Notes under the pieces: model-generated
Told to the model about the DNA's origin: nothing
Databases searched by the model: none
Seen by the model: the letters and a program-made list of their open reading frames with translations, nothing else
In this document: in pieces, positions 37,068-46,981 of the stretch
How positions within the stretch are numbered: position 1 is the stretch's first letter
How the letters are laid out: the number at the start of each line of letters is the position of its first letter
Position numbers and translations under genes: made by a program
DNA from: Brevundimonas sp.
GTDB taxonomy: Bacteria; Pseudomonadota; Alphaproteobacteria; Caulobacterales; Caulobacteraceae
NCBI RefSeq assembly: GCF_019636155.1
Contig: NZ_JAHBYB010000006.1
Span: forward strand, 1 to 64,000
Length of the DNA: 64,000 nt
Reading direction: 5' to 3'

Positions 37068-38168
37068 TCAGCCCGCCGTCGCCTCGACCAGATCGGCCAG
37101 GCGCCGCGCGGCGTCGGGGATGGCGGCGGACCGGGCGGCGGCGGACATGGCCGCCAGTCGCGCCGGATCGGACAGCAGGGGCGCCAGGGTCTCGGCCAGG
37201 CGTGCGGGCGTCAGGTCATCCTCGGCGATGACCACGGCGGCCCCGGCCTCCACCAGGGCGCGGGCGTTCAGCGTCTGGTGGTCGTCGGTGGCGATCTTCA
37301 GCGGGACCAGGACCGAGGGCCGGCCCGCCACAGCCAGTTCCGAACAGGTCGAGGCCCCGGCCCGGCCGATCACCAGGTGGGCGGACGCCAAAAGACCCGC
37401 CATGTCGCGGAAGAAGGGGGCGACCTCGGCCTGGACCCCCGCCTCCAGATAGGTCTGGCGCGCGGCCTCCATGGCGTCGGGGCGGCTTTGCTGGCGCACC
37501 TTCAGCCGGGCGCGCAGATCGGGCGGCAGTTGCGCCAGGGCGGCGGGCACGGCCTCGGACAACAGGCGGGCGCCCTGGCTGCCGCCGGTGACCAGCACTT
37601 CGATCGGGCCGTCCGGCGCGGGCGGGGCGTATGCGCGGTCCATCAGGGCGGCGATCTCGGCGCGCACCGGGCTGCCGACCACCTGGGCGCGGGCCACGAC
37701 GGCCGGGGCGGCGCGGCCCAGGGTCGAGAAGGAGGAGGCCACCGCCCTGACCCGCGGCGCCAGCATCCGGTTGGTCCGGCCCAGCACCGCGTTCTGCTCA
37801 TGGATCACCGTGGGCAGGCCATCGACCAGGGCGGCGACCAGGGCCGGGGCCGACGGATAGCCGCCGAAACCGACGACGACGCCCGCGTCCAGGCGCCGGA
37901 AGGCCCGGCGCGCCTGGGTCACCCCCTTCAGGATCGCCAGACCGGCCTTCACCAGGCCGAGGGAGCCCGAGCCGGTGGCGGCGTCCAGGGCCAGTCTTTC
38001 CTCGGCCGGAAAGGCCTGGGCGTAGCGTTCACCGCGCGCATCGGTGGCCAGCACCACGCGCCAGCCGCGCGCCGCCATCTCGCGCGCCAGGGCCTCGGCC
38101 GGGAACATATGACCGCCGGTGCCCCCGGCGGCGACGATGCAGAGCTTGGACGGCACGGGGCTCCTCAC
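37068..38168 (-). CDS. murG: UDP-N-acetylglucosamine--MurNAc-pentapeptide transferase MurG
   Basis: A 366-residue GT28 glycosyltransferase that converts lipid I to lipid II on the inner membrane face. It has the N-terminal GGTGGH motif (residues 15-20), GGYPS, HEQNAVLG(R)TNR, VTGGSQGA and the C-terminal IGRAGASTCSEL and DHQTLNA segments. The start is GTG inside the ftsW stop (GTGA). It is the last gene of the mraZ-murG run; murC, the usual neighbour, is about 12 kb away. Confidence 0.97.
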   Translation of the reverse strand: MRSPVPSKLCIVAAGGTGGHMFPAEALAREMAARGWRVVLATDARGERYAQAFPAEERLALDAATGSGSLGLVKAGLAILKGVTQARRAFRRLDAGVVVGFGGYPSAPALVAALVDGLPTVIHEQNAVLGRTNRMLAPRVRAVASSFSTLGRAAPAVVARAQVVGSPVRAEIAALMDRAYAPPAPDGPIEVLVTGGSQGARLLSEAVPAALAQLPPDLRARLKVRQQSRPDAMEAARQTYLEAGVQAEVAPFFRDMAGLLASAHLVIGRAGASTCSELAVAGRPSVLVPLKIATDDHQTLNARALVEAGAAVVIAEDDLTPARLAETLAPLLSDPARLAAMSAAARSAAIPDAARRLADLVEATAG

Positions 38169-39346
38169 GGGATCAGGCGGCGGCGCGGCGCCAGGGCGGC
38201 GCCCGGTTCATAGGCCCCCGGACGGCGCCGGGTCAGGGCCAGGGCGAACCCCATGGTCAGCCCCATGGCCAGCATGGACGATCCGCCATAGCTGATGAAG
38301 GGCAGGGTCATGCCCTTGGTCGGGATCAGGTTCAGGTTGACGGCGATGTTGATGCAGGCCTGCAGGCCGATCAGGACGAACAGGCCCGCCGCCGCCGTCT
38401 GGGCAAAGGGATCGACCAGCTTCATCGCCCGCCGCATGCCGCGCACCACGATGAAGGCGTAAAGGCCGATCATGGCCAGGGACAGGACCAGGCCGAACTC
38501 CTCGGCGCCGACCGAATAGATGAAGTCGGTGTGCAGGTCGGGGACATAGCGTTTCATCACCCCCTCGCCCACGCCGCGCCCGATCAGGCCACCGGCGCGG
38601 ATGGCCTCGCTGGCGCGGTCGATCTGGAAGGTGGCGTCGGCGTCGGCCGATCCGTGCGCCGCCAGCCGGTCGCGGAAATGGCTGAAGCTGAGGAAGATGC
38701 CGACCAGGCCGGCGGCCCCGGCGGCGGCGATCCCCATGACCCATTTCAACGGCACCCCGGCCATGAAGAAGACGGCCATGAAGGTGGTGGTGATCAACAA
38801 GGTCTGGCCGATATCGGGCTGGATCAGCAGCAGGGCCACGGTCAGGCCCCAGGCGGCGAAGGCGATGGAGACGCCGGGCACCCCCTGGCCTTTCTGCGAT
38901 TCGGCGAACATCCAGGCGGCGAAGACGATCAGACAGGGCTTGGCGAACTCGCTGGGCTGGAGGCTGAACGGCCCCAGGTTCACCCAGCGGGCGGCGCCCT
39001 TCACCGTGTCGCCGATGACCGGCAGCAGGGCCATGACGAAGACCGCCCCCAAAAGGCCCAGGACGGCGATGCGACGCACCCCGCGCGGCGACAGCAGGGA
39101 GGCGGTCAGCATCATCCCCACCCCCGCCGCGGCGAAGACGATCATGCGCCAGGAATAGTGGAAGGGATCCCGGATCGATTCGTCGGCCAGTATGGCCGCG
39201 GGGCTGGAGGCGAAGCTGAGGGCCACCCCCAGGCCGACCAGGGCCAGGGCGGCCGACAGCAGGCCGCGATCGACCGTCCAGAACCATTGGGCGACCAGGC
39301 TCTGGTCATTGCGCGAGAAAGGGTGTGACCAGGACGGGGTGGTCAT
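38165..39346 (-). CDS. ftsW: Septal peptidoglycan polymerase FtsW
   Basis: A 393-residue SEDS-family membrane protein with about ten helices. Family segments include GAARWVNLGPFSLQPSEFAK, the catalytic-loop region LIQPDIGQTLLI, GRGVGEGV, PDLHTDFIYSVGAEEFG and the C-terminal LPFISYGGSSMLAMG. FtsW polymerises lipid II at the septum together with FtsI. Two bases separate it from murD, and its stop overlaps murG. Confidence 0.97.
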   Translation of the reverse strand: MTTPSWSHPFSRNDQSLVAQWFWTVDRGLLSAALALVGLGVALSFASSPAAILADESIRDPFHYSWRMIVFAAAGVGMMLTASLLSPRGVRRIAVLGLLGAVFVMALLPVIGDTVKGAARWVNLGPFSLQPSEFAKPCLIVFAAWMFAESQKGQGVPGVSIAFAAWGLTVALLLIQPDIGQTLLITTTFMAVFFMAGVPLKWVMGIAAAGAAGLVGIFLSFSHFRDRLAAHGSADADATFQIDRASEAIRAGGLIGRGVGEGVMKRYVPDLHTDFIYSVGAEEFGLVLSLAMIGLYAFIVVRGMRRAMKLVDPFAQTAAAGLFVLIGLQACINIAVNLNLIPTKGMTLPFISYGGSSMLAMGLTMGFALALTRRRPGAYEPGAALAPRRRLIP

Positions 39347-39348
39347 GT

Positions 39349-40809
39349 TCAGCCTTCCTCCGGACGGGCGCCCAGGGCCAGGACGGCGGCGCGGAAGGCC
39401 TCGCCCCGGGCCTCGAAGTCCGGATACTGGTCGAAACTGGCGGCGGCGGGACTGAGCAGGACCACCTCTTCGCGGCCGGTGGCGGCGGCGGCCTGGGCCG
39501 CGGCGCGGACGGCGGTCTCCATGTCGCCGCTGATGCGGTGCGGCGTGTCTCCCAGAGCCGCAGCGAACGGCCCGGCCGCCTCGCCGATCAGGAAAGCCTC
39601 GGTCACGCGCGGGAACAGATCGGACAGGTCGTCGATCCCGCCCGCCTTGGCGCGGCCGCCGGCGATCCAGAAGACGCGGTCGTAACTGGACAGGGCCTGG
39701 CGCGCGGCGTCGGCGTTGGTGGCCTTGGAATCGTTGACGAAGCGGACGCGGCCGAGGCGGCCGACCGGCTCCATGCGATGGGCGAGGCCGGGGAAACTGA
39801 GCAGGCCTTTCAGCGCCGTGGCGTGATCGACCCCCAGGGCGCGGGCGGCGGCATAGGCGAAGGCGGCGTTCTGGGCGTTGTGGCGGCCGGGCAGGGATCG
39901 GGCGGCGGAGAAATCGACGGATTCATCATCCACCGACAGGCGACCGGCCGACGCCCTGATCTGGGCCAGAGGCAGGTCGGCGGTCGAAACCATCCGCGCC
40001 CTGGCCCCCAGGGTTTCGGCGATCCCCAGGCCAGCCGCTTCGTCAACGCCGACGAGGGCGGTCGCCCATGGTTTAAGGTTCCGGAATATCCGCGCCTTGG
40101 CCGCGACATAGCCCTCCATGCCGCCATGACGGTCCAGATGGTCGGGGCTGATGTTGGTCAGGATCGCCACATCCGGCGCGAAGGTCGTGGTCAGGTCCAG
40201 CTGATAGCTGGACACCTCGATCACATAGATCGTGTGGGGAGCGCGGACCTCCAGGTCCGCCTCCGGAACGGCCCCCGCGCCGTCGGCGACATGCGGACCA
40301 GGAGGTCCGCGTTCCGGACGCGGAGTCAGGGCCGGCAGGGCCAGGACGCCGATGCCAATGTTGCCGCCGACATGAACCGTCAGCCCCGCCTGTTTCAGCA
40401 CCCAGCCGATCAGGGCGGTGGTGGTCGACTTGCCGTTGGTGCCGGTGATGGCGACCACGCGCGGCCGGCGGTCCTGCGGCAGGGCCGACAGGGCGCGGGC
40501 GAACAGTTCGATGTCGCCGATGACCTCCACCCCCGCGCTCCGGGCCTTATCGACGGTCCAGTGCGGCCTCGGATGGGTCAGGGGCGCGCCCGGCGACAGG
40601 ACCAGGGCGGCGAAGTCGGACCAGTCGGCGGCGGTCAGGTCCTGAACCGCGAACCCCTCGGCCTGGGCCTGCATGCGACTGGAGACGCTGTCGTCCCACA
40701 GCACCGGCTGGGCGCCGCCGGCCTGAAGCGCGCGCGCGGCGGTGATCCCCGACCGTCCCAGGCCGAAGACCGCGACGCGGCGACCCTGGAAGCCGGGGAC
40801 CGGGATCAT
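39349..40809 (-). CDS. murD: UDP-N-acetylmuramoylalanine--D-glutamate ligase with an internal repeat-encoded insertion
   Basis: A 486-residue Mur ligase, against about 440-460 for most relatives. The P-loop GTNGKST is at 123-129, GGNIGIGVL at 148-156, the VIEVSSYQL segment at 197-204 and [11 protein letters not shown] follows. Residues 162-192 have no counterpart in ordinary MurD and are encoded by a palindromic repeat (40234-40326) inserted in frame between the GGNIG and EVSSYQL motifs. Those motifs and the rest of the ligase are intact, and the gene is essential in its family, so the product is probably active. It starts inside the mraY stop (ATGA). Confidence 0.95.
   Translation of the reverse strand: MIPVPGFQGRRVAVFGLGRSGITAARALQAGGAQPVLWDDSVSSRMQAQAEGFAVQDLTAADWSDFAALVLSPGAPLTHPRPHWTVDKARSAGVEVIGDIELFARALSALPQDRRPRVVAITGTNGKSTTTALIGWVLKQAGLTVHVGGNIGIGVLALPALTPRPERGPPGPHVADGAGAVPEADLEVRAPHTIYVIEVSSYQLDLTTTFAPDVAILTNISPDHLDRHGGMEGYVAAKARIFRNLKPWATALVGVDEAAGLGIAETLGARARMVSTADLPLAQIRASAGRLSVDDESVDFSAARSLPGRHNAQNAAFAYAAARALGVDHATALKGLLSFPGLAHRMEPVGRLGRVRFVNDSKATNADAARQALSSYDRVFWIAGGRAKAGGIDDLSDLFPRVTEAFLIGEAAGPFAAALGDTPHRISGDMETAVRAAAQAAAATGREEVVLLSPAAASFDQYPDFEARGEAFRAAVLALGARPEEG
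40234..40326. repeat. REP/BIME-like palindromic repeat inside murD
   Basis: Two opposed palindromes, GCGGACCTCCAGGTCCGC (about 40243-40260) and GCGGACCAGGAGGTCCGC (about 40293-40310), lie in mirror orientation, each flanked by GGA-type borders, with a G/C-rich linker. The whole is 93 bases (31 codons) and keeps the murD frame open. Confidence 0.8.
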
Positions 40810-41915
40810 CGCAGTTTCAGCGTCGACAGGCCGATCAGGGCCAGCATGGCGGCCACGATCCAGAAGCGGATGACCACGGTCGATTCCGGCCAGCCCAGCT
40901 TTTCGAAATGATGGTGGATCGGGGCCATCAGGAAGATGCGCTTCTTGGTGGCCTTGAAATAGGCGACCTGGATCATGACCGAGGCCGCCTCGACCACGAA
41001 CAGGCCGCCGACGATGCCCAGCACCAGCTCGTGCTTGGTGGCCACGGCGACCGCCCCCAGGGCGCCGCCCAGGGCCAGGGACCCGGTGTCGCCCATGAAG
41101 ATCTTGGCCGGCGGGGCGTTATACCAGAGGAAGCCGACGCCGCCGCCGATGATGGCCGCCAGGAAGATGGCCAGTTCGCCCGCCCCCGGCACATGGTGGA
41201 CGCCCAGATACTGGGCGAAGACGAAATTGCCGACCAGGTAGGCGATCAGGCCGAAGGCGGCCGAGGCCATCATCACCGGCACGATGGCCAGTCCGTCCAG
41301 GCCGTCGGTCAGGTTCACCGCATTGGAGAAGCCGACGATGGTGAAGGCGGCGAAGGCGACATAGAACCAGCCGATGTTCAGCAGCACGTTCTTGAAGAAC
41401 GGAAAGGCGATCGAGGTCTCCAGGTTCGGCGAGGTCGGCGACAGGGTCATCCAGGCCACGGTCATGACGCCGGCGATGATCGCCACCACCGTCTGGGCCG
41501 CCAGCTTCTGTTTCGAGGTCAGGCCCGCCGAGGTCTGTTTGGTCACCTTGGCGTAGTCGTCGATGAAGCCCAGCACCCCGAAGGCCGCCGTCACGAAGCT
41601 GACGATCCAGATATAGGGATTGGTCAGGTCGCCCCACAGGAAGACGGCCACGGCGATGCCGGCCAGGATCATCAGCCCGCCCATGGTCGGGGTGCCGACC
41701 TTGCTGAGGTGGGTGACGGGGCCGTCGTCGCGGATCGGCTGGCCCTTGCCCTGCTTGACCCGCATCCAGGCGATGAAGCGGCTGCCCATGGCGACAGCGA
41801 CGATCATGGCCGTCAGCATGGCCAGGGCGACGCGCACCGTCTGGTACTGGACCAGGTTCAGCAGGGGGTAATCCTGAGCCACGTCGGCGTAGTAGAGATA
41901 GAGCAGATAGAACAT
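40806..41915 (-). CDS. mraY: Phospho-MurNAc-pentapeptide translocase MraY
   Basis: A 369-residue integral membrane enzyme with ten helices that links phospho-MurNAc-pentapeptide to undecaprenyl phosphate, making lipid I. Signature stretches include [20 protein letters not shown] (aspartate-rich catalytic pair), [25 protein letters not shown] and [10 protein letters not shown]. It overlaps murD and directly abuts murF (no spacer). Confidence 0.98.
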   Translation of the reverse strand: MFYLLYLYYADVAQDYPLLNLVQYQTVRVALAMLTAMIVAVAMGSRFIAWMRVKQGKGQPIRDDGPVTHLSKVGTPTMGGLMILAGIAVAVFLWGDLTNPYIWIVSFVTAAFGVLGFIDDYAKVTKQTSAGLTSKQKLAAQTVVAIIAGVMTVAWMTLSPTSPNLETSIAFPFFKNVLLNIGWFYVAFAAFTIVGFSNAVNLTDGLDGLAIVPVMMASAAFGLIAYLVGNFVFAQYLGVHHVPGAGELAIFLAAIIGGGVGFLWYNAPPAKIFMGDTGSLALGGALGAVAVATKHELVLGIVGGLFVVEAASVMIQVAYFKATKKRIFLMAPIHHHFEKLGWPESTVVIRFWIVAAMLALIGLSTLKLR

Positions 41916-43358
41916 TCAGACGCTCCCCATCGCGTCGTTCAGGCCATGTCGGCGTTCGAGGTCGGCCCCGAGATTGGCGAGCGCGGCGGCGACCAGGGAG
42001 GCCCTCGACCCGTTCGATCCCTTGACCATGACGATGTCGTTCGGCCGCACCAGATCATCGGCGATCTCGGCCAGATCGGCGGCGGTCTCGCGCCATTCGC
42101 CGCGCCGTTCGGGGGCCACGGCCTGATGCAGCCAGCGCATCTGGGGCCCGGCGGCATGGACCACCTCGATCCCGGCGGCCTCGATCACATCGGCCAGACC
42201 GGCGTGCAGGGCGCGGGCCTGGTCGCCCAGTTCAAGCATGTCGGTCAGGACCACGACGCGGCGGCCGCCGGGCGCGGGGGTGCGGGCGCCCAGGCTCTGG
42301 AACCCCGCGCGCATCGACAGCGGATTGGCGTTGTAGCTTTCGTCGATCAGGGTGAAGGCGCCGCCGGGCACGGTCACCCGCCGCGTCTGGCCCCGACCGG
42401 CCAGGGGCTGGAAGTCGGCCAGGGCCGCCAGGGCCGTCTCGACCGGCACGTCCAGCGCCTCCAGCATCAGGATGACGGCCAGGCTGTTCAGCCCCCAGTG
42501 GAAGCCCGACTGCTTCAGCGGGAAGACATGGGTGCGGCCCCGGATCTCGGCCGTCACCCGGGCGCCGTCAGGGCCGGGGGCGAAGTCGATCAGTCGGGCG
42601 TCGTGGCCGATCTCTGACCCGAAGGTGGAGATGCGGCCCCCGGCCTTCAGCGCCGCCGAGCGCAGCAGGTCGCGCCAGGGGTTGTCGCCATTGACCACCG
42701 CGACCCCGCCGGGGCCCAGGCCTTCGAAGATGGCGGCCTTTTCCCGCGCGACGCCGGCCTCTCCGTCCGAAAACCCCTCGATATGGACCGGGCCGACGGT
42801 GGTGATGCAGGCGGCGTGCGGCAGAACCATCTTCGACAGGGGCGCGATCTCGCCCGGGGCGTTCATGCCGATCTCGAATACGGCGCGTTCGACCGAAGGA
42901 TGCATGCGCGCCAGGGTCAGGGGCACGCCGATATGGTTGTTGTAGCTCTTTATCGAACTGTGGGCCGGGCCGGCCAGGTCCAGGCCCGCCTTGATCGCCT
43001 GGGTCACGCTGGTCTTGCCGACGCTGCCGGTCACGGCGCCGCGGCGGACGTGGGGGGCGCGGTCGCGGGCGGCGGCGCCCAGGGCCTCCAGAGCCTTCAG
43101 CGTATCGGGAACCACGATGCAGGGCCCGCCGTCGACCGGCCGTTCGACCAGGGCGCCGACCGCGCCCGAAGCGAAGGCCCCGGCGGCGAACTCATGCCCG
43201 TCGCGCGCGCCCTTCAGGGCCACGAACAGGTCGCCGGGGACGATCTCGCGGCTGTTGTAGGCGACGCCGGAGGCCTCGAACGATCCGCCTTCGATCCGAC
43301 CGCCGACGGCCAGGGCGATCTCGGGGGCCGTCCACAGCGGGCGATGAGCGTCAGGCAT
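41916..43358 (-). CDS. murF: UDP-MurNAc-tripeptide--D-Ala-D-Ala ligase MurF
   Basis: A 480-residue Mur ligase that adds D-Ala-D-Ala to the tripeptide. It has the P-loop TGSVGKTS(V)TQ, SYNNHIGVPLTL, FEIGMNAPGEI, the C-terminal DESYNANPLSMRA and VLTDMLELGD(Q) segments. It overlaps murE by eight bases. Confidence 0.97.
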   Translation of the reverse strand: MPDAHRPLWTAPEIALAVGGRIEGGSFEASGVAYNSREIVPGDLFVALKGARDGHEFAAGAFASGAVGALVERPVDGGPCIVVPDTLKALEALGAAARDRAPHVRRGAVTGSVGKTSVTQAIKAGLDLAGPAHSSIKSYNNHIGVPLTLARMHPSVERAVFEIGMNAPGEIAPLSKMVLPHAACITTVGPVHIEGFSDGEAGVAREKAAIFEGLGPGGVAVVNGDNPWRDLLRSAALKAGGRISTFGSEIGHDARLIDFAPGPDGARVTAEIRGRTHVFPLKQSGFHWGLNSLAVILMLEALDVPVETALAALADFQPLAGRGQTRRVTVPGGAFTLIDESYNANPLSMRAGFQSLGARTPAPGGRRVVVLTDMLELGDQARALHAGLADVIEAAGIEVVHAAGPQMRWLHQAVAPERRGEWRETAADLAEIADDLVRPNDIVMVKGSNGSRASLVAAALANLGADLERRHGLNDAMGSV

Positions 43359-44820
43359 GGGCGTTCAGGGTCTCGGCAGCCACGGCGGCGTCGTCGAAGG
43401 GATGGGTGGTCCCGCCGACGATCTGACCCTGTTCATGCCCTTTTCCGGCGATGACCACCACATCCCCGTCGCGCATCATCTCGATGGCGGCCGCGATGGC
43501 CGCGCGGCGGTCGCCGATCTCCATGGCCTCGGGACAGCCCTTGCGCACCTCGGCGCGGATGGCGGCCGGGTCTTCGGAACGCGGATTGTCGTCGGTGACG
43601 ATGGCGACGTCGGCCAGCCGCCCCGCCGCCGCGCCCATCAGCGGCCGTTTGACCCGGTCGCGGTCGCCCCCGGCGCCGAAGACGACGATCAGACGGCCGC
43701 TGGCGTGGGGCCGCAGGGCGGTCAGGACGGTCTCCAGCCCATCGGGCGTATGGGCGTAGTCGACATAGACCTCGCCCCGGCCAGGGCCGGGAATGCGCTG
43801 CAGGCGGCCGGCCGCGCCCTGGATCTTCTCCATGGCCGCCACGACCGAGGCGGGGTCTTCGCCCGCCGCGATGCACAGGCCCGCCGCGACCAGGGCGTTC
43901 GAGGCCTGGAAACCGCCCGCCAGGGGCAGCAGCACCTCATGCAGTTCGCCGCGGCAGTCCAGCATCAGCCGCTGGCCCTCGGCGACTGCGCGCCGTTCGA
44001 TCAGGGTCAGGTCGCGCCCGCGTTCGCCCACGCCCATAACCCCCACGCCCGCCATGATCGAGGCCGAGGCGAAGGCGTTGAAGGCGTCGGAATCGGCGTT
44101 CAGCACCGCCGTGCGCCCGCGCGGCAACAGGGTGTCGAACAGCCTGAGTTTGGCCGCGCGATAGGCGGCCATGTCGCCGTGATAGTCGAGGTGATCCTGG
44201 GTCAGGTTGGTGAAGCCGGCGGCCTTCAGCGCCACCCCGTCCAGCCGCCGCTGGTCCACTCCGTGCGACGAGGCCTCCAGCGCCAGGTGGGTGACCCCCT
44301 GCCCGGCCAGTTCGGCCAGCAGGCGGGCGGCGTCTGCGGCGTCCGGGCTGGTCAGGCCGGGGCCGGTCAGGGCCTGGGCCGCCCCCCGACCCTGATAGAC
44401 CACGCCCAGGGTTCCCATGCTGGCGGCCTTGCGGCCCAGGGCGGCCCAGATCTGGCGACAGAAGGCGGCGACCGAGGTCTTGCCGTTGGTGCCCGTCACC
44501 GCCACGCAGGTCGCCGGCTGGGCGCCGTAGAAGCTGCGCGCCGCGATCGCATAGGCCCGGCGCACATCGCCCGAAGTCACCAGGACCGGCGCGGCGCCGT
44601 CCGGGGTGTCGGCGGGAGCCAGGACGGCGGCGGCCCCCTTGGCCAGGGCCTGGGGAATGAAGGCGCGGCCGTCCGACTGGGTTCCCGGCAGGGCCGCGAA
44701 CAGGGCGCCGGGCGCCACCTTGCGGCTGTCGGCGGTCAGGCCGGTGATGACCGGGTCGGCGGCCACGTCCCGGCGCAGCAGTTCGGACAGTTTCAGCGCG
44801 CTTCCGTTCAGGGCCGTCAC
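43351..44820 (-). CDS. murE: UDP-MurNAc-L-Ala-D-Glu--meso-diaminopimelate ligase MurE
   Basis: A 489-residue Mur ligase. It has the P-loop TGTNGKTS, LEASSHGVDQRRLDG, NLTQDHLDYHGDM and the DAP-selecting motif DDNPRSEDP near residue 405, which indicates meso-diaminopimelate rather than lysine. The start is GTG inside the ftsI stop (GTGA). Confidence 0.97.
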   Translation of the reverse strand: MTALNGSALKLSELLRRDVAADPVITGLTADSRKVAPGALFAALPGTQSDGRAFIPQALAKGAAAVLAPADTPDGAAPVLVTSGDVRRAYAIAARSFYGAQPATCVAVTGTNGKTSVAAFCRQIWAALGRKAASMGTLGVVYQGRGAAQALTGPGLTSPDAADAARLLAELAGQGVTHLALEASSHGVDQRRLDGVALKAAGFTNLTQDHLDYHGDMAAYRAAKLRLFDTLLPRGRTAVLNADSDAFNAFASASIMAGVGVMGVGERGRDLTLIERRAVAEGQRLMLDCRGELHEVLLPLAGGFQASNALVAAGLCIAAGEDPASVVAAMEKIQGAAGRLQRIPGPGRGEVYVDYAHTPDGLETVLTALRPHASGRLIVVFGAGGDRDRVKRPLMGAAAGRLADVAIVTDDNPRSEDPAAIRAEVRKGCPEAMEIGDRRAAIAAAIEMMRDGDVVVIAGKGHEQGQIVGGTTHPFDDAAVAAETLNAHA

Positions 44821-46595
44821 AGGGCGCCCTCCGCGCGCTGGGCGACCTGGGCGTCCTGCGGCAGGGCCTTGCCGTCCAGGCCGCGCCAGCGGTCGGCCCG
44901 ACGCTCCACCCCCAGGAAGGGGGCGATGCGGTCGGCGATGCGGCCCACGGCCGGGGCGGCCACGAAGCCGCCGGTGCGCGGATAGTGGGCCGGCTCGTCC
45001 ACCAGGATGAAGATGGCGTAGCGGCGCGCCGTCACCGGCCCGTCGGCGGGGAAGACGGCGGCGAAGGAGCCCACCGCGTGGGTCGGGTCATAGCGGCCGT
45101 TCACCAGTTTGTTGGCCGAGCCGGTCTTGCCCCCGACGCGCAGGCCCGGCGCCTCGGCCCGGCCGCCCGATCCGCGCACGACGTTGCGGCGCATCAGGTC
45201 CAGCATGGTCAGGGAGGTCTGTTCCGACACCACCTGGCGGATCTGGGGATTGCGCGCCCCGCCCTTGCGCAGGCTGAGCGGCACATAGCGGCCGCCGTTG
45301 GTCAGGGCGCCGTAGGCGGCGACCAGTTGGGCCGGGGTGATCATGGCGCCATAGCCGAACGACAGGGAGGCCAGGGTGGAATCGTCCCAGCGGCGCGGCA
45401 CGGTCGGGCGGGCGCTTTCCTTCAGCTCCATCGGGGCGGCGTTCAGCAGGCCCAGACGCTGGAAATAGTTGCGCATCACGTCCGGCCCCATCTCGACCGC
45501 CAGGCGCGAGGTGCCGATGTTGGACGAGTGGAGATAGACCTCCTCCAGCGTCATCACCTTGTTCTGGGCGTGGAAGTCGGTGATGCGGCGATTGCCGATC
45601 ATGAAGGGCTGGGAGGCGTCGAACAGGGTGTCCATGTCGGCCCGGCCGGTATCCAGCCCCGCCGCCACGGTGAAGGATTTGAACACCGATCCCATCTCGT
45701 AGTGGGCCGAGGTGAAGCGGTTCAGGGTCGCCCCTTCGGGCGCCGCGCCGCGCCGGTCGCGGTCGAAGGTGGGCCAGGAGGCCATGCCCAGCACCTCGCC
45801 CGTGTGGACGTCGGTGACCACCCCCACGGCGCCCCGCGCCCCATTCTCCAGTGCGGCGGCGGCCAGTTCGTTCTCAAGCACCCCCTGGACCCGCAGGTCT
45901 ATGGACAGGACGAAGTCCTGGCCCGCGCGGCCGGCGGCGCGGATTTCATCGTTGAAGGCCAGCTCGGCGCCGGAGACCCCCTCCCCGCCGGTGTCGGCGA
46001 GGCCGATCAGATGCTCAGCCGAGGTTCCCAGGGGATAGACGCGCCGGTCCTCCGGCTCGAAGGTCACCCCGCCCAGCGCCAGGGCGTGGACGGAGGCCTT
46101 CTCGGACGGGGTCAGGCCGGGCATGACGATCAGGCGGCGCTCGCCGTTCAGCACCCGGTTCAGGCGCGACCAGGACACGCGCGGCAGGGCGCGCTTGATC
46201 TGGCGGGCGGCGGCGGCGCGGTCCCAGACCTCGGCCGGGTCGATGTAGAGACCGTAGTGGGTGATGTTGGTGGCCAGCAGGCGGCCGTCCCGGTCCACCA
46301 GGTCGCCGCGCACCAGGGCGTTGGGATTGGCCCCGCCGGCGAAGCGCCCGCGGTCGGCCAGGAGGGCCGCATGGGCCGCGCCCAGGGCCAGGCAGACGAA
46401 GACCGCCGAGAAGACGCTCATGATCAGGAAGATGCGGACGCGGGTGTCCTCTTCCGGCCGGGCGTCGGCGCGGGCGCGTTCGAAGGCGTGCTCCAGCCGC
46501 CAGATCAGTTCGGCGATCCAGCGCCAGCCGGGCGCCAGCCGCCGCGGCGCGGGGTTGGACACGGGCGGCCAGGCGTGGGGATCGTGCACGCTCAT
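44817..46595 (-). CDS. ftsI: Septal transpeptidase FtsI (PBP3)
   Basis: A 592-residue class B penicillin-binding protein with one N-terminal membrane helix (about 53-77). The active-site motifs are Ser303-V-F-Lys306, S-S-N at 357-359 and K-T-G at 490-492. It cross-links septal peptidoglycan with FtsW. ATG 46595 overlaps the ftsL stop (ATGA); the frame is open further upstream, but that part overlaps ftsL and is not protein-like. Confidence 0.97.
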   Translation of the reverse strand: MSVHDPHAWPPVSNPAPRRLAPGWRWIAELIWRLEHAFERARADARPEEDTRVRIFLIMSVFSAVFVCLALGAAHAALLADRGRFAGGANPNALVRGDLVDRDGRLLATNITHYGLYIDPAEVWDRAAAARQIKRALPRVSWSRLNRVLNGERRLIVMPGLTPSEKASVHALALGGVTFEPEDRRVYPLGTSAEHLIGLADTGGEGVSGAELAFNDEIRAAGRAGQDFVLSIDLRVQGVLENELAAAALENGARGAVGVVTDVHTGEVLGMASWPTFDRDRRGAAPEGATLNRFTSAHYEMGSVFKSFTVAAGLDTGRADMDTLFDASQPFMIGNRRITDFHAQNKVMTLEEVYLHSSNIGTSRLAVEMGPDVMRNYFQRLGLLNAAPMELKESARPTVPRRWDDSTLASLSFGYGAMITPAQLVAAYGALTNGGRYVPLSLRKGGARNPQIRQVVSEQTSLTMLDLMRRNVVRGSGGRAEAPGLRVGGKTGSANKLVNGRYDPTHAVGSFAAVFPADGPVTARRYAIFILVDEPAHYPRTGGFVAAPAVGRIADRIAPFLGVERRADRWRGLDGKALPQDAQVAQRAEGAL

Positions 46596-46981
46596 TGGCC
46601 GGCCTCCGGCTCGGTCGGGGCGGCGGGGGCGGGGGCGACGGCGCGCACGGCCGGATCGGGGGCCAGTTCGGTCAGGGCGGCCTCGCCGGCCTGACGCCGG
46701 GAATCCAGCGGCGCCATGCCGATGCCGCGCGACAGGGCCTCCAGCCGGGCCGGCTGCTCCAGCCGGGTCACCTCGGCGCGCAGGAGGCGGACGCGCTCGC
46801 GGTTGGCCGAGATTTCGCGCTGCAGGTCGCCGATGCGGGCGCTTTCGCGGGCGGCGGCGGCCTTGGCCACATAGACCGACAGAATCATCAGGGCGACGCA
46901 GACCACGCCGATGATCTCGACCCAGCGGACGCCGCGGATCTTCCAGTCGAACAGGCGCTGGACGGGGTTCAGGGCGCTCAT
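46592..46981 (-). CDS. ftsL: Cell division protein FtsL
   Basis: A 129-residue bitopic protein. A short cytoplasmic part is followed by a membrane helix (about 22-42), then a coiled-coil heptad region (about 43-78) and a Pro/Ala-rich tail. FtsL partners FtsB and FtsQ in the divisome. Sequence conservation in FtsL is always low, so the call rests on position between rsmH and ftsI, size and topology. Confidence 0.9.
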   Translation of the reverse strand: MSALNPVQRLFDWKIRGVRWVEIIGVVCVALMILSVYVAKAAAARESARIGDLQREISANRERVRLLRAEVTRLEQPARLEALSRGIGMAPLDSRRQAGEAALTELAPDPAVRAVAPAPAAPTEPEAGQ

